The notes: generated from the sequence alone by a model not told the origin. Positions 37,050 through 46,211 are shown, numbered from the stretch's first letter. The stretch: 64,000 nucleotides of DNA from Fulvivirga maritima (GCF_021389955.1 NZ_CP089980.1:3653001-3717000), one strand, 5' to 3'. Translations and numbers: made by a program.

Positions 37050-37829
37050 ATGGATAAAGCGATGATGAAAATAATTTACACTCACATACTTCTTATAGTG
37101 GCCATGGTGGTGGCCTGCAATGCCTCTGAGCGTGAAACTAGTAAGGTGGCACCCAGCCATGATATGTGGGATACACTTGTTAAAAAGCATGTAGACGACC
37201 AAGGCTGGGTAGATTACAAAGGATTTATTTCTGACAAAGCCCTTTTGGAAGAATACTTGAACCTCTTGAGCAATCATGCTCCTGATAAAGCCAAATGGAG
37301 CAGAGAGGAGCAGCTAGCCTATTGGATCAATGCTTACAATGCTTTTACTGTAAAACTGATTGTAGATAACTATCCTGTAAAAAGTATTAAGGACCTGAAG
37401 CCTACTTTAAATATACCCGGAGTAAATACAGTTTGGCATAAGCAGTTTTTTACCATAGGTGGAGTGGCCAGTAGTCTTGATGAAATAGAACATGATATTT
37501 TAAGAAAGCAGTTTGATGAACCCAGGATTCACTTTGCTATCAATTGTGCTTCTTATTCTTGCCCTCCATTAAGAAATGAAGCTTATAAGGCCTCGTTAAT
37601 AGATGAGCAACTACAAGCTCAGGCAGAATGGTTTATAAATGACGAGAAGCGGAACCTAATAGCCGAAAATCATATCCGCATCTCAAGTATATTTAGTTGG
37701 TTTAGCGGAGACTTTACCAAGAAGGGAGATCTTATTGATTATTTAAATCAATATAGTAAAGTGAAAATTTCAAAAGACGCTGAGATCAAATATTTGGAAT
37801 ATGATTGGCAATTAAATGAGCAGCATTAG
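37050..37829 (+). CDS. DUF547 lipoprotein
   Basis: About 259 residues. A hydrophobic leader ends in the lipobox VVAC followed by NAS, so a lipid-anchored periplasmic or surface protein is likely. The body matches DUF547: YWINAYNAFTVKLIVDNYP, FTIGG, DEIEHDILR, IHFAINCASYSCPPLRNEAY. The function of the family is not established; the conserved Cys/His pattern suggests a catalytic or redox role. The ATG at 37050 is taken; internal ATGs at 37062/37065 would keep the lipobox and are possible. Overlaps the next, convergent gene by 4 bp. Confidence 0.82.
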   Translation: MDKAMMKIIYTHILLIVAMVVACNASERETSKVAPSHDMWDTLVKKHVDDQGWVDYKGFISDKALLEEYLNLLSNHAPDKAKWSREEQLAYWINAYNAFTVKLIVDNYPVKSIKDLKPTLNIPGVNTVWHKQFFTIGGVASSLDEIEHDILRKQFDEPRIHFAINCASYSCPPLRNEAYKASLIDEQLQAQAEWFINDEKRNLIAENHIRISSIFSWFSGDFTKKGDLIDYLNQYSKVKISKDAEIKYLEYDWQLNEQH

Positions 37830-38287
37830 ACTGTAGAGGTGAATCTGCCTTTTAATTTTTCTTTAAGTAACGCTTCTAGCGTTTTTAGTTTATTCTCCTT
37901 TTCTATAAGCTCTAGAGGATATTTGTGTTTATTTTTTTTAAGCGTTTTTAAGCGCAATATTGTTCCGGATTTTGTAGAGGCGTAAATGCAATAACCTCCA
38001 AATAAAAATGGGATTATTGGTATCAGAATCTGTTCTATATATATGGTAACGTAAATATTATTCTGAATAGCAAGGTACAGTTTTACAGAATAGTAAATAG
38101 AAAAAACTACAAGGCTAATTCCTATAGCAAGAATGATAGTCCAGTTTTTTAGCTCTTTGCCTGTTTCTATCCTTATTTCATCTATTTCGGAATAAGGATA
38201 TGTTTTATAGTTAAATCTATCTCGAAGAAGATGAAACCCTTCTTGGGACAGCCCGAATTCGTTAGTTTCGAAAAGGAAGTCAGACAT
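37826..38287 (-). CDS. Two-helix membrane protein of unknown function
   Basis: 153 residues. Soluble N-terminal 48 residues with a PH-like beginning (FNYKTYPYSEIDEIRIETG), two hydrophobic segments (about 50-72 and 84-104), then a Lys/Glu-rich helical tail. No family identified. Convergent with the DUF547 gene. Confidence 0.5.
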   Translation of the reverse strand: MSDFLFETNEFGLSQEGFHLLRDRFNYKTYPYSEIDEIRIETGKELKNWTIILAIGISLVVFSIYYSVKLYLAIQNNIYVTIYIEQILIPIIPFLFGGYCIYASTKSGTILRLKTLKKNKHKYPLELIEKENKLKTLEALLKEKLKGRFTSTV

Positions 38288-38406
38288 GTGTTGGTGCTTT
38301 ATTTCACTAAATGTATAAAATAATACTGATGTTTAATGTGAATATTACATCAAAACGCATGAAGAAAGGTATGAGTATTTGTTTTAAAATCAACTTGATT
38401 CAAAAA

Positions 38407-38742
38407 TTACACTTCTTCCAAAACAGACTCTCCTGAGGATTGATCTCCAGAAGTCCATTGCCATTTTTCATGTAGTCTTATTTTGCCTGTAGGCATTATC
38501 TCAGGTGTAGAATGACAAATTCCAGTCATTAGTTCTCCCTGGCTGTTCACCTGATGATACCTCATATTAATATGACCGTTTTCATCTACTAACCCAATTA
38601 AATGGCCTTTTACAATTTGTGACCCACTGTACTCACAGGTTAGAATATTGCCTTCTTGTTTGTAATGAAAACGCGTATCTTCAGAAACTTCTCCATTTTC
38701 TGAATTACTTAATGGCCGGAATTGCTTGTTATGATAGTTCAC
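38407..38742 (-). CDS. Small conserved beta-rich protein
   Basis: 111 residues. Recognisable conserved core: GNILTCEYSGSQIVKGHLIG, INMRYHQVN, GELMTGICHSTPE, LHEKWQWTSGD. Proteins of this type are sometimes named n-acetylglutamate synthase in databases, but there is no GNAT or kinase motif here and the name should not be trusted. It sits between two minus-strand genes, 43 bp after the methyltransferase. Confidence 0.65.
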   Translation of the reverse strand: MNYHNKQFRPLSNSENGEVSEDTRFHYKQEGNILTCEYSGSQIVKGHLIGLVDENGHINMRYHQVNSQGELMTGICHSTPEIMPTGKIRLHEKWQWTSGDQSSGESVLEEV

Positions 38743-38785
38743 AGTTATTTATTGGTTGTTACCAAGTTACTATTTTATCATTTCT

Positions 38786-39400
38786 TTACTGCTTTATACC
38801 CACAAATCTGATTACAGAACCTTGTCCGTTATGATATTTACCTTCACTAAGTAAGACTAACTCTTCATGAAAATAAAGAGGTTTATAATTGGCGAAATCA
38901 GAAGCTACTTCTTCTTTAGAAAACAATGATTCTAAGTCTTTAGGGCCACCTACTTTTGGATTTTTCATTCTTAGTTCCAAATGAGTTTTGCTGAAGGCTT
39001 CAAATATAATTAATCCACCAGGCTTGAGAGTTTGGTCTAGTTTTTTGTGCATAGCAGACTTAATGGAAGCAGGAAAGTGAGCATAAATAAGGCCTATGGC
39101 ATCAAAGCTGTTTTTTTCGAAAGAGAGGTTTTGGAGATCGCCAACCATATAGTTTAGGCTTACCTTTCTGTCCTTTGCTAACTGTAATGCTTTGGTTCTG
39201 CCAGCTTCGCTAAGGTCGCATGAGGTAACTTGCCAGCCTTGTTCGGCAGCGTAAACGCCATTTCTTCCTTCTCCATCGGCAGGCATTAGTATTTGGCCTG
39301 GTATCGCAGTTTTCAACCATCGTTCGAAAAATAAATTAGGTCCCGCTCCATAGGCAAACCCTACTTCCTGGTATCTTTCATCCCATTTTTGTGTCATCAT
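38786..39400 (-). CDS. Class I SAM-dependent methyltransferase
   Basis: 204 residues. Motif I is LMPADGEGRNGVYAA (about 38-52), followed by VTSCDLSEAG (acidic end of strand 2) and LKPGGLIIFEAF (post-motif). The start WDERYQEVGFAYGAGPN is shared with TehB/small-molecule methyltransferases. Substrate unknown. It lies 51 bp downstream of the AraC regulator on the same strand, so it could belong to its regulon. Confidence 0.85.
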   Translation of the reverse strand: MMTQKWDERYQEVGFAYGAGPNLFFERWLKTAIPGQILMPADGEGRNGVYAAEQGWQVTSCDLSEAGRTKALQLAKDRKVSLNYMVGDLQNLSFEKNSFDAIGLIYAHFPASIKSAMHKKLDQTLKPGGLIIFEAFSKTHLELRMKNPKVGGPKDLESLFSKEEVASDFANYKPLYFHEELVLLSEGKYHNGQGSVIRFVGIKQ

Positions 39401-39451
39401 CTTTTTGCGTAAAGCTAAGATTCCGCATCATGTTTATGATAGGACTAATTT

Positions 39452-40315
39452 TTAATATGGTAGCACTTCTGGGTAGTTCTTTCTAAACATTTCAGGCGAA
39501 TGGTTGGTGTGCTTTTTAAAGAACCTGATGAAGTAGGAAGGATCCTGGTAACCTAGCAGGTAGGCTATTTCGTTCACCTGCATTGGTGTAGTAACCAGGT
39601 ACTTTTTGGCTTCCAATATAATATGTTCATTGATAAGCTCAGAGGCTGTTTTATTAAGCATTTTTTTGGTGATGTGATTGAGCTGGTAATTACTTAAGTG
39701 TAGCCTGTCAGCATAGTAAGATACCTGTTTGTGCTCATGAATATGCGATTCTATTAATTCTATAAATTCATCTAGTTGAGTAGAATAGGAGAGTGGCTGA
39801 GACTCTTGAGGTTGAAGTCTGTAAAGTGAAATAAGCAAAATAGAGAGGTTGGCCTTAATTATTTCACTATATTCTTCTGGTTTTTCACTGTTTTCAGTGT
39901 ATGAGTGGGCACATGAGTATATTACCTTTGATAAAACATTAGCTGGTGGCATGTACAAATTATGTTGTGCTACCTTGCGCAGAATGTGATAACTGGTGTG
40001 TTCAGTTTTAGCGAAGTAATTTTTATGGAATTGAAATATGTAGCCTGTGCAGTTGGCATTTAGTTCTAACTGGTGCACCTGTCCTGGTTTTAAAACAAAG
40101 ATGCAGCCGCTGGTAATGTTGTAATGATGGAAATCTATAACATGGCTGCCAGTACCAGACTCTATGATTAATAAATAATAAAAATCATGTCTGTGAAGCG
40201 GTTCTGAGTGAGGCTGGCCATTGGTTAATTGTTGGATAGAAAGAATTTTAACAGGGTGCAGTTCATTATGAGCAGTGGTTTTTGATTCTATTTTTCTTAC
40301 GGGAATATCCTGCAT
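39452..40315 (-). CDS. AraC family transcriptional regulator
   Basis: 287 residues. An N-terminal cupin-like sensing domain (LHRHDFYYLLIIESG, FVLKPGQVHQL) is followed by two helix-turn-helix units in the last 100 residues: LSNYQLNHITKK and MQVNEIAYLLGYQDPSYFIRFFKK, the AraC signature. Ligand unknown. The likely target is the neighbouring methyltransferase or its own promoter. Confidence 0.92.
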   Translation of the reverse strand: MQDIPVRKIESKTTAHNELHPVKILSIQQLTNGQPHSEPLHRHDFYYLLIIESGTGSHVIDFHHYNITSGCIFVLKPGQVHQLELNANCTGYIFQFHKNYFAKTEHTSYHILRKVAQHNLYMPPANVLSKVIYSCAHSYTENSEKPEEYSEIIKANLSILLISLYRLQPQESQPLSYSTQLDEFIELIESHIHEHKQVSYYADRLHLSNYQLNHITKKMLNKTASELINEHIILEAKKYLVTTPMQVNEIAYLLGYQDPSYFIRFFKKHTNHSPEMFRKNYPEVLPY

Positions 40316-40410
40316 AGCCGGTTTCTTTTGCGCTTAGGCTAAGTTAATGGATTAAAATTAATTGGGCATTCTATGCACTTTGCTCATCTACCGAATTTAA
40401 AATAAATGTT

Positions 40411-41307
40411 ATGACTCCATTTGAAGAAGAAGTATATGGCTATGTAGATAACTGGGAACTAGATAAGTTAGATGCCCTTTTTGAAGAAGTGAAAGATGGT
40501 TCTTTGGAAAAAAGAGAGGTTTTGTCAGATGCTTACTTGTCATGTTTTGGGCAATGTCATTATGATTTCTACAGTCAGAAGTTTACCAAGATGGAGGAAG
40601 TTTCACAACTATTTGACTGGGCTGAGAAGGCTTATGTTTTGAGCCCACAAGATAATGGATTACATGAACTAAGAGCCAGGGTGTATGAGATGCTGTCTTT
40701 AGCGGAAGATACGGATGATCCTGTAAAGTATAATGCTCAATGCATAGAAGAGCTGAGAAAGCAGATCGAAATAGAAGAATCAGCGGCCTTATTGGTATAT
40801 CTGAGTGAAAAGTTATTTCAACATATTGAGTTCTCAGGAGTCTGTGAAGATGCTCAGGTAGCAGAGATCAAGCGGTTGTTAGTGAGAGTCTTCGCTCTAA
40901 AGCCAATATACATTGGCAGCATGCTGGCAGAAGGAGGGTATCACATTGGCCTTTGTATAAGAATAACTTATGCCTGGCTTAAGACCACTTACCCTGATAG
41001 AACAAAATGGCATCTTGATTATTTAAGCACTTTTAGTACTGAGCTTCAGTTAAGTGCGGAGAGCGAGCCTAAAGACTATTACTACTGGGCCAATGAACTT
41101 TTTCAGCAGATGCAATGTATGCAGCCAGAGCGGCAGGAAGTAATATTGATGGAGATTAAAAGGTTACTTAAAACTATGCCTGAAATTTACCTGGAAGAGG
41201 CCGTAGATTACAACTCTTTAGGACATTTATATGCGAATCTGGCATATAGACTTGAAGATGTGTCTTTGTATAAAACAGCATTAAACCCGGATTATTCATT
41301 AGAATAA
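40411..41307 (+). CDS. Unknown helical protein, 3' end replaced by IS1380 element
   Basis: 298 codons, but only the first 291 precede the left end of the insertion sequence at 41286; the last residues (NPDYSLE) and the stop codon come from the IS terminal repeat. The visible part is acidic and all-helical with a Trp/Tyr-rich N-terminus (YVDNWELDKLDALF, YLSCFGQCHYDFYS, LFDWAEKAYVLSPQDNGLHEL), suggesting TPR-like repeats. No family recognised. The protein may still be made with a slightly altered C-terminus; how much was lost is uncertain, because the sequence beyond the IS has no clearly related continuation. Confidence 0.6.
   Translation: MTPFEEEVYGYVDNWELDKLDALFEEVKDGSLEKREVLSDAYLSCFGQCHYDFYSQKFTKMEEVSQLFDWAEKAYVLSPQDNGLHELRARVYEMLSLAEDTDDPVKYNAQCIEELRKQIEIEESAALLVYLSEKLFQHIEFSGVCEDAQVAEIKRLLVRVFALKPIYIGSMLAEGGYHIGLCIRITYAWLKTTYPDRTKWHLDYLSTFSTELQLSAESEPKDYYYWANELFQQMQCMQPERQEVILMEIKRLLKTMPEIYLEEAVDYNSLGHLYANLAYRLEDVSLYKTALNPDYSLE
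41286..41304 (+). repeat. IS1380 left terminal inverted repeat
   Basis: CCCGGATTATTCATTAGAA; it also encodes the last residues of the truncated upstream gene and contains the transposase stop codon. Confidence 0.85.
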
Positions 41308-42611
41308 TCAAAAGGAGGACTAGTAGACGATATGTTCAAGAATATTCCCTCCATCCAGGGTCTTCTTTTGGAGGGTAATGAGATTTTTAAAACCTTTTTA
41401 TTAGCATGGTTTGCTGTCCAGGCTCCTAATGCAAAGCAATAGGATCTGAGGGTTGATAGGGTTGCTTTTCGATGATGGTTCAACGCAAAATGCCTGAATA
41501 AACTCATCAAATTGTAAGCCACCATGATAAAGCGAAAGGAGGCTTCTGTTGCCCAAAAATCTTGTAAACAAAAATTTTCAAGCCCAAAATCTTGTTTCAA
41601 TTCCTTAATTCTGTTCTCACAATCGGCGCGGGTGTTGTACATGTTCCAAATCTGATCCAGAGGTAAATCCATATTGGTCACATAGCAACTATATCGATAG
41701 CCAGGCTGATCTTCAAAAAGTTCCTTGCCTCCTGCATGTGGCCTGATGTCAACTTGCTTTTTTACAATAATGTATCGTCTTGGCTTACCGTTTTCATGAC
41801 TGAAAACCATCTCGTTCAGCTCTATTCCCTTTGCCAGTTTGACCCAATCTTTAAGCCCCCAAACTTCGCTTTTTACATTGGGGTACATGCGTACAGCCAT
41901 AATGTAATTGAGGAGTTCTTCATCTAGATATGACATGATTTCTTCGTTGTAAAAACCACTATCGGCCCTTACCAGACCTACTTTTTGTCCTGCCAAGGCG
42001 TGCTTAAAGGTTTCTTCCATGAACTCCCTGCAACTACTACTGGCCGCTGTGTTGCCTGGCCTGAGCCATGCATTGGCCACCATTCTGGTTTGACTCACAA
42101 AGGCCATCAAGGGGTGATGTGAATTTCTCCCTCTTTTGTTGGGGTTATAACCTTTACTACTCCCTTGTTGATCTCCATATCGAGTGATCACAGTACTATC
42201 AAAATCAATGGTGAGTGCTCCTAAACGGAGCTGGTCAAAGAACCATTGTTGAAGCTCTGGAAATACTTCGTTGTTTAGGGATTGAGAGAATTTTCCAAAA
42301 AAACGACTGTAGGTACTTTGGCTAGGCATACCATCCCATCCAAAAATTGACTGTAAAACAGTATCATATCTCAACCAGTCACAATGGATGTATCTACTAG
42401 CCCCTGTCCAGATACTCAGCCAAAAACTCTCTACGATTTGCTTGGGGTCATACCCTCGGTTAGAACCAGGAGATGGAAGTGCCAGTTCGGCTAATTTTTC
42501 TCGTATCCCTACCTGATCGATAAATCGTTTCATTAAACTCATCCCTCCAAAGGGTGTCACTGGCTTGGAGGAATATTCAATGGGTAAAGACCCTATATTT
42601 TGAGTAACCAT
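41292..42611 (-). CDS. IS1380-family transposase
   Basis: 439 residues, full length and uninterrupted, so the element may still be active. DDE_Tnp_1-type catalytic core: TIDFDSTVI (first Asp), VRADSGFYNEE (second Asp) and the NTRADCENRIKELKQDFG block that carries the Glu (Y-2-R-3-E-6-K-like). IS1380 identity is based on length, N-terminal FGGMSLMKRF and overall motif order. Its stop lies within the left terminal repeat. Confidence 0.92.
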   Translation of the reverse strand: MVTQNIGSLPIEYSSKPVTPFGGMSLMKRFIDQVGIREKLAELALPSPGSNRGYDPKQIVESFWLSIWTGASRYIHCDWLRYDTVLQSIFGWDGMPSQSTYSRFFGKFSQSLNNEVFPELQQWFFDQLRLGALTIDFDSTVITRYGDQQGSSKGYNPNKRGRNSHHPLMAFVSQTRMVANAWLRPGNTAASSSCREFMEETFKHALAGQKVGLVRADSGFYNEEIMSYLDEELLNYIMAVRMYPNVKSEVWGLKDWVKLAKGIELNEMVFSHENGKPRRYIIVKKQVDIRPHAGGKELFEDQPGYRYSCYVTNMDLPLDQIWNMYNTRADCENRIKELKQDFGLENFCLQDFWATEASFRFIMVAYNLMSLFRHFALNHHRKATLSTLRSYCFALGAWTANHANKKVLKISLPSKRRPWMEGIFLNISSTSPPFDYSNE

Positions 42612-42684
42612 TCTGGTGATTTTTATACCTCATCAAAATCGATCTTTTTACACAATTATCGAAGGATTTTCTAAACTTTTAGTT

Positions 42685-42703
42685 TTCTAATGCATAATCA
42701 GGG
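42685..42703 (-). repeat. IS1380 right terminal inverted repeat
   Basis: Reverse complement of CCCTGATTATGCATTAGAA; differs from the left copy at two positions. Confidence 0.85.
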
Positions 42704-42859
42704 TTGAATTTTGAGGTGTATTTCTTTCTTGTCATATCAGTAAATTTAAGTTTCTTTTTTGAACTTAAAATGCTGACCTAATTTTTGGGGTATGATCAGA
42801 AATGAATTCAATGTGCTGAAATGGGCGGAATTTGAAATTGAGAGTGAATAAAGTATAGA

Positions 42860-42892
42860 AAGAAAAGCCCATGAGGTTTTACAACCTCATGG
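42860..42892 (-). terminator. Terminator of the GH114-like gene
   Basis: Perfect 10-bp stem CCATGAGGTT / AACCTCATGG with a 4-base loop, followed on the minus strand by a T-rich tail (GGGCTTTTCTTTC), about 11 bp after the stop. Confidence 0.85.
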
Positions 42893-42902
42893 AGCAGTTA
42901 TT

Positions 42903-43910
42903 TTATTCAAAATATTCAAAGGCATCTATAATATCCAGGTATACGCCATCAAAGCCTGCGTCAAGTATTTTTTTAAGGTATGAGTCATCATTACCATAAA
43001 TAACAGCTTGCCACTCAGGCTGCCAGTATTTTACTTTATAATTACCTTCCCAATCCGGGTTTTCATTTTCTATCCAATCAGGAGATCCAACGGTCCATTC
43101 TGGTTGCCAGTAGTAGCGGTAATCTTCAGCTTCACCTATACTCATATAGCAGATTACCAACCTTTCACCGCCATTTTGTTTCTGTTTTAATTGCTGTATT
43201 TCATCATTAGAGAAAGAGGATTCGTTATGAAATAAATCCATAATAATAGCATCATAGTTAGTAGCAGCTACGGCAGCTATGAAGTCTGATTTGGAATCAA
43301 AGTTCTCGCTATTAATGAGGTATAAGAAGTTCTTTGCCTCAGAAATGGTGGTAATATCATTATCATTGACCTCGTAAGGTGTTGCTGGGTAGTCTGGTAT
43401 TACATTTAAGTCCCGCTCAGGGGCTGCGAAAGATATAAAATCATTTTGCTCATTGAGCTGGTAGGAGTTGTCCATTTTTGCATGGGTATAGCAGTAGTCT
43501 GTTACAAGCACTTCTACTCCGGCATTTTCACATACATTACAGAGACCCAGAAGGTAGCTCATTTCAGACTCAGGAGTGGCTTCATCGTCATTATCATAAC
43601 CATAAAACAGGTCTTTGCGGCCTACAGCATCTATAGCATTAAGGTAAGCACTTTGAGGTGTTCCGTTAGGATCTCCACTATCTGTGGCCAGCTCTTGTCC
43701 GTTTTGAGGTATTATTATAAAATCACTGTCATTACTTTTGGCGTAAGTACTTATTCCTTGCACAAAAGTCCGCATAGCTTCGCGGTAATCTTGTATTTCA
43801 TTATTTGTGGGCGTGGTATCGGCCGCGTTGTCATCGTCAGAGTCACAAGCTGTAAACAAAATAAGTAAGCCCCAAACGGTAATTGATAGTATTCTCTTCA
43901 TTGCTTTCAT
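42903..43910 (-). CDS. GH114/TM1410-like putative glycosidase lipoprotein
   Basis: 335 residues. N-terminal lipoprotein signal with lipobox FTAC followed by an Asp-rich, Thr-rich linker, typical of surface lipoproteins in Bacteroidota. The body has the TIM-barrel motifs of the TM1410/endo-alpha-1,4-polygalactosaminidase (GH114) superfamily: DAIIMDLFHNE, VICYMSIGEAEDYRYYW, VKYWQPEW, and AGFDGVYLDIIDAFEYF near the end. Such enzymes act on amino-sugar polysaccharides such as Pel-type matrices; substrate here is unknown. No SusC/SusD pair lies next to it. An ATG three codons downstream is an alternative start. Confidence 0.78.
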   Translation of the reverse strand: MKAMKRILSITVWGLLILFTACDSDDDNAADTTPTNNEIQDYREAMRTFVQGISTYAKSNDSDFIIIPQNGQELATDSGDPNGTPQSAYLNAIDAVGRKDLFYGYDNDDEATPESEMSYLLGLCNVCENAGVEVLVTDYCYTHAKMDNSYQLNEQNDFISFAAPERDLNVIPDYPATPYEVNDNDITTISEAKNFLYLINSENFDSKSDFIAAVAATNYDAIIMDLFHNESSFSNDEIQQLKQKQNGGERLVICYMSIGEAEDYRYYWQPEWTVGSPDWIENENPDWEGNYKVKYWQPEWQAVIYGNDDSYLKKILDAGFDGVYLDIIDAFEYFE

Positions 43911-43955
43911 TCTTTATCAATTATAAACGGAATAAGTGAGTAAAATATTGGGTAT

Positions 43956-43987
43956 AAAAAAAGGTTACACCGTAGTGCAACCTTTAA
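43956..43987 (-). terminator. Terminator of the coiled-coil membrane protein gene
   Basis: Minus strand: AAAGGTTGCAC / GTGTAACCTTT with a TACG loop and a long T run, 28 bp after the stop at 44016. Confidence 0.87.
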
Positions 43988-44015
43988 TAGCTTTATAAGA
44001 CCAAATAGTGACCTT

Positions 44016-44954
44016 TTATTTCACTTCAAATTGTTTAGTTCCCATTTTATACTCGTCAGTATATACTTCCATAGTATAAATTCCTTCTTCCCACTCAGAG
44101 CCTTTCTGGTATTCAAAAGTGAGCTGTTGCTTGGTGTTATCAAATAGTATTTCCTGACTGGCCGTGTAAAATACCTCTTTGCCATCTATCATAAAAGTGC
44201 CAGATCCTTTCGCTACATCAAATATCACCTGACCATTTTCATCTACTATTCTTACTATAATGTCTTTACCTTCAATTGGAGCTACTTTGTTTTCAGCAAT
44301 ATTAAAAACCACTTTTAGTTTATCAATATGTCTGCTTTTGAAAGGAGAATCTCTTTCTTTACCTCGACTGTTTACAGCAAAAATACCTATGTTTTCAGCT
44401 TTAAGCTGTGAGGCTACTGCTACTTTATCAGCTAGTTTTTCACTAGACTCTTTTATTCTGTTTATAGAGTCAGACAGTTGGTTTTTTTCTGTTTTTAATG
44501 AAGTGTTTTCATTAAGTAGCTCATCATTAAGACTCTTCAGATGGGCTATTTCTTCATCTTTTTGCTTAAGCAATTCTTCATAACCACCTACTTTGTCGCT
44601 TAGGTTTCTGATAGTGCTTCGGTTGGCTCTTTGCTGGCGAGCAAGTTCTTGTTCTATGTCAGCTTTCGCTTTTTCTAACTCATCTACGTTACCGCCTAAT
44701 TCCTGTATCTGAGCAATTTTATCTTCAAGTTCAGCTTTTATATCGCTAAGCTTTTGCATGGTAGAGGCCAGCTCTTCTTCTGTATCAGTAAGTTCTGTTT
44801 CTCTGGCTACACTCTCCTGATGATCCAGATAAATTTTCACACCTTGTAAAATGATAATTACAGCTAGGATAGCTACCACTATTGCCGTCTTTTTGTTGCT
44901 TTTCTTTTGCGGTGTGGCAGGAGTGTTGTCTTGGTTGGTTTTATTTTCGGTCAT
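44016..44954 (-). CDS. Membrane-anchored coiled-coil protein
   Basis: 312 residues. Basic cytoplasmic N-terminus, one membrane segment (about 25-42, AIVVAILAVIIILQG), then a long coiled coil (about 50-185) with heptads such as LEKAKADIEQELARQ and LNDELLNENTSLKTEK. A C-terminal beta-rich domain (about 200-312) ends IYTMEVYTDEYKMG. The topology places coiled coil and tail outside the cytoplasm. Function unknown; a structural or spacer role in the envelope is the mild inference. Monocistronic with its own terminator. Confidence 0.65.
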   Translation of the reverse strand: MTENKTNQDNTPATPQKKSNKKTAIVVAILAVIIILQGVKIYLDHQESVARETELTDTEEELASTMQKLSDIKAELEDKIAQIQELGGNVDELEKAKADIEQELARQQRANRSTIRNLSDKVGGYEELLKQKDEEIAHLKSLNDELLNENTSLKTEKNQLSDSINRIKESSEKLADKVAVASQLKAENIGIFAVNSRGKERDSPFKSRHIDKLKVVFNIAENKVAPIEGKDIIVRIVDENGQVIFDVAKGSGTFMIDGKEVFYTASQEILFDNTKQQLTFEYQKGSEWEEGIYTMEVYTDEYKMGTKQFEVK

Positions 44955-45064
44955 ACGGTTCGTACAGTTTTTGCAATTTTGATCGTAAAATTATTCTTTA
45001 TTTCATATAATTCAATGATTTTCACGTCATTTGTGGGATATAACGCTTTTATATTACTACTGTT

Positions 45065-45643
45065 ATGTTACTTGATGAAAATTACTGGACAAACAGGTAT
45101 AATCATAATGATACTCCTTGGGATGCAAATTCAATAACCACTCCTCTAAAAACATATTTTGATCAGCTGCAAGATACGTCCATCAAAATACTAATACCAG
45201 GAGCCGGAAATGCCCATGAAGCCGCGTATCTCTATGAAAAAGGTTTTAAAAACGTTTATATAGCTGATATTTCGTCAGCACCACTAATGCAATTTCAGTC
45301 TCGCTACCCCTCATTTCCTAAGAGCCAATTACTGCATCAGGACTTTTTTAACCTTATGGGAAACTATGATCTGATAGTAGAACAAACTTTTTTCTGTGCT
45401 CTTGATCCTTCATTAAGAGAACCTTATGCACACAAATGTGCCGAACTGCTAACAAGAGGAGGAAAACTAATGGGAGTATTATTTAATACAGAATTTCATC
45501 ATGAAGGCCCTCCCTTTGGTGGAAGCAAAGAAGAATATGTCTCCTATTTCGAGCCTTATTTTAATTTGAAGTATTTTGAAGTCTGTTATAATTCCATAAA
45601 ACCGAGGCAAGGGAGAGAATTATTCATCTTATGTGAGAAATAA
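45065..45643 (+). CDS. Thiopurine S-methyltransferase (TPMT) family methyltransferase
   Basis: 192 residues. Begins ENYWTNRYNHNDTPWD, the TPMT-family opening, with SAM-binding motif I ILIPGAGNAHEAAYL (about 43-57), EQTFFCALDP and FGGSKEEYVSYFEP near the end. Family members methylate thiols, halides or selenium compounds; some make methyl halides (HOL type). Substrate not decidable. Divergent from the coiled-coil gene. Confidence 0.88.
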   Translation: MLLDENYWTNRYNHNDTPWDANSITTPLKTYFDQLQDTSIKILIPGAGNAHEAAYLYEKGFKNVYIADISSAPLMQFQSRYPSFPKSQLLHQDFFNLMGNYDLIVEQTFFCALDPSLREPYAHKCAELLTRGGKLMGVLFNTEFHHEGPPFGGSKEEYVSYFEPYFNLKYFEVCYNSIKPRQGRELFILCEK

Positions 45644-45723
45644 CTGGTAATCAGATACACATACTGCTTCACATATTCAACATAATTTATTAGTAAAACC
45701 CTGTAAATGACCATTTCAGCTGC

Positions 45724-45740
45724 TTGGAATAGTTTATGCA
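45724..45740 (+). promoter_or_regulatory. Sigma-54-like -24/-12 element upstream of the DUF2383 gene
   Basis: TTGGAATAGTTTATGCA has GG and GC separated by exactly 10 bases, as in sigma-54 promoters (YTGGCAYR-N4-TTGCA); the start codon is 33 bp further on. The same place also fits TTG, 19 bases, TATC as a vegetative promoter, so the assignment is tentative. Confidence 0.4.
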
Positions 45741-45773
45741 AATCATATCTGTAGAAACCAAAAACTATTGATT

Positions 45774-46211
45774 ATGAATACTGAAAGAAAAGCAATACAA
45801 GACGTAGTAGATATTTGTCATGACGGGATGAAGGGGTACGAAAAAGCTGCTTCAGAAATCCATAATGATGAGTTTAAAACTATTTTCAACAGGCTGGCTC
45901 AGCAGAGAAAACTATTTATAGAAGATCTTAAAGCAGATGTTAGAGATCAGGGAATTGAGCTTAATGATTCTGGTACGGTGAAAGGTTATTTTCATAGAAA
46001 TTGGCTAGATATCAAATCTTCATTTGCGAATAAAGAAGACCGCGAAATTATTGAAGAAGCTAAATTTGGAGAGAAAGAAGCTGTGAACGTATACAATGAA
46101 GCCTTAAACGCTGATGTGCCACAGTATATTAAAGAAAAACTAGAGAAGCAGAGACATTTAATAGCTGGTTCTATTGAGCAACTTAATGAGTTCGAAAAAG
46201 AAACCGTTTGA
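45774..46211 (+). CDS. PA2169-family four-helix-bundle stress protein (DUF2383)
   Basis: 145 residues from the ATG at 45774; a TTG two codons upstream is less likely. Ferritin-like four-helix pattern: AIQDVVDICHDGMKGYEKAA, IFNRLAQQRKLFIEDL, YFHRNWLDIKSSF, GEKEAVNVYNEAL, LEKQRHLIAGSIEQL. Family members are induced in stress conditions in other bacteria; the biochemical role is unknown. Followed by a strong terminator shared with the convergent gene. Confidence 0.82.
   Translation: MNTERKAIQDVVDICHDGMKGYEKAASEIHNDEFKTIFNRLAQQRKLFIEDLKADVRDQGIELNDSGTVKGYFHRNWLDIKSSFANKEDREIIEEAKFGEKEAVNVYNEALNADVPQYIKEKLEKQRHLIAGSIEQLNEFEKETV

Larger units (their letters stand above)
41286..42703 (-). mobile_element. 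IS1380-family insertion sequence
   Basis: 1418 bp, bounded by inverted repeats starting CCCGGATTATTCATTAGAA on the left and CCCTGATTATGCATTAGAA (read inward) on the right, 17 of 19 matching. One transposase gene fills it. The flanks are TTAAA (41281-41285) and TTGAA (42704-42708), a near but imperfect target duplication, so the element is either not very recent or the duplication has drifted. Confidence 0.88.

Noticed and set aside
38407-38742. Name n-acetylglutamate synthase
   Set aside because: No acetyltransferase motif visible; only a transferred database label.
42792-42851. Short frame after the IS (MIRNEFNVLKWAEF start) as the lost end of the truncated gene
   Set aside because: Its frame is closed just upstream by a stop and it does not join to the interrupted gene; could be a remnant but unsupported.
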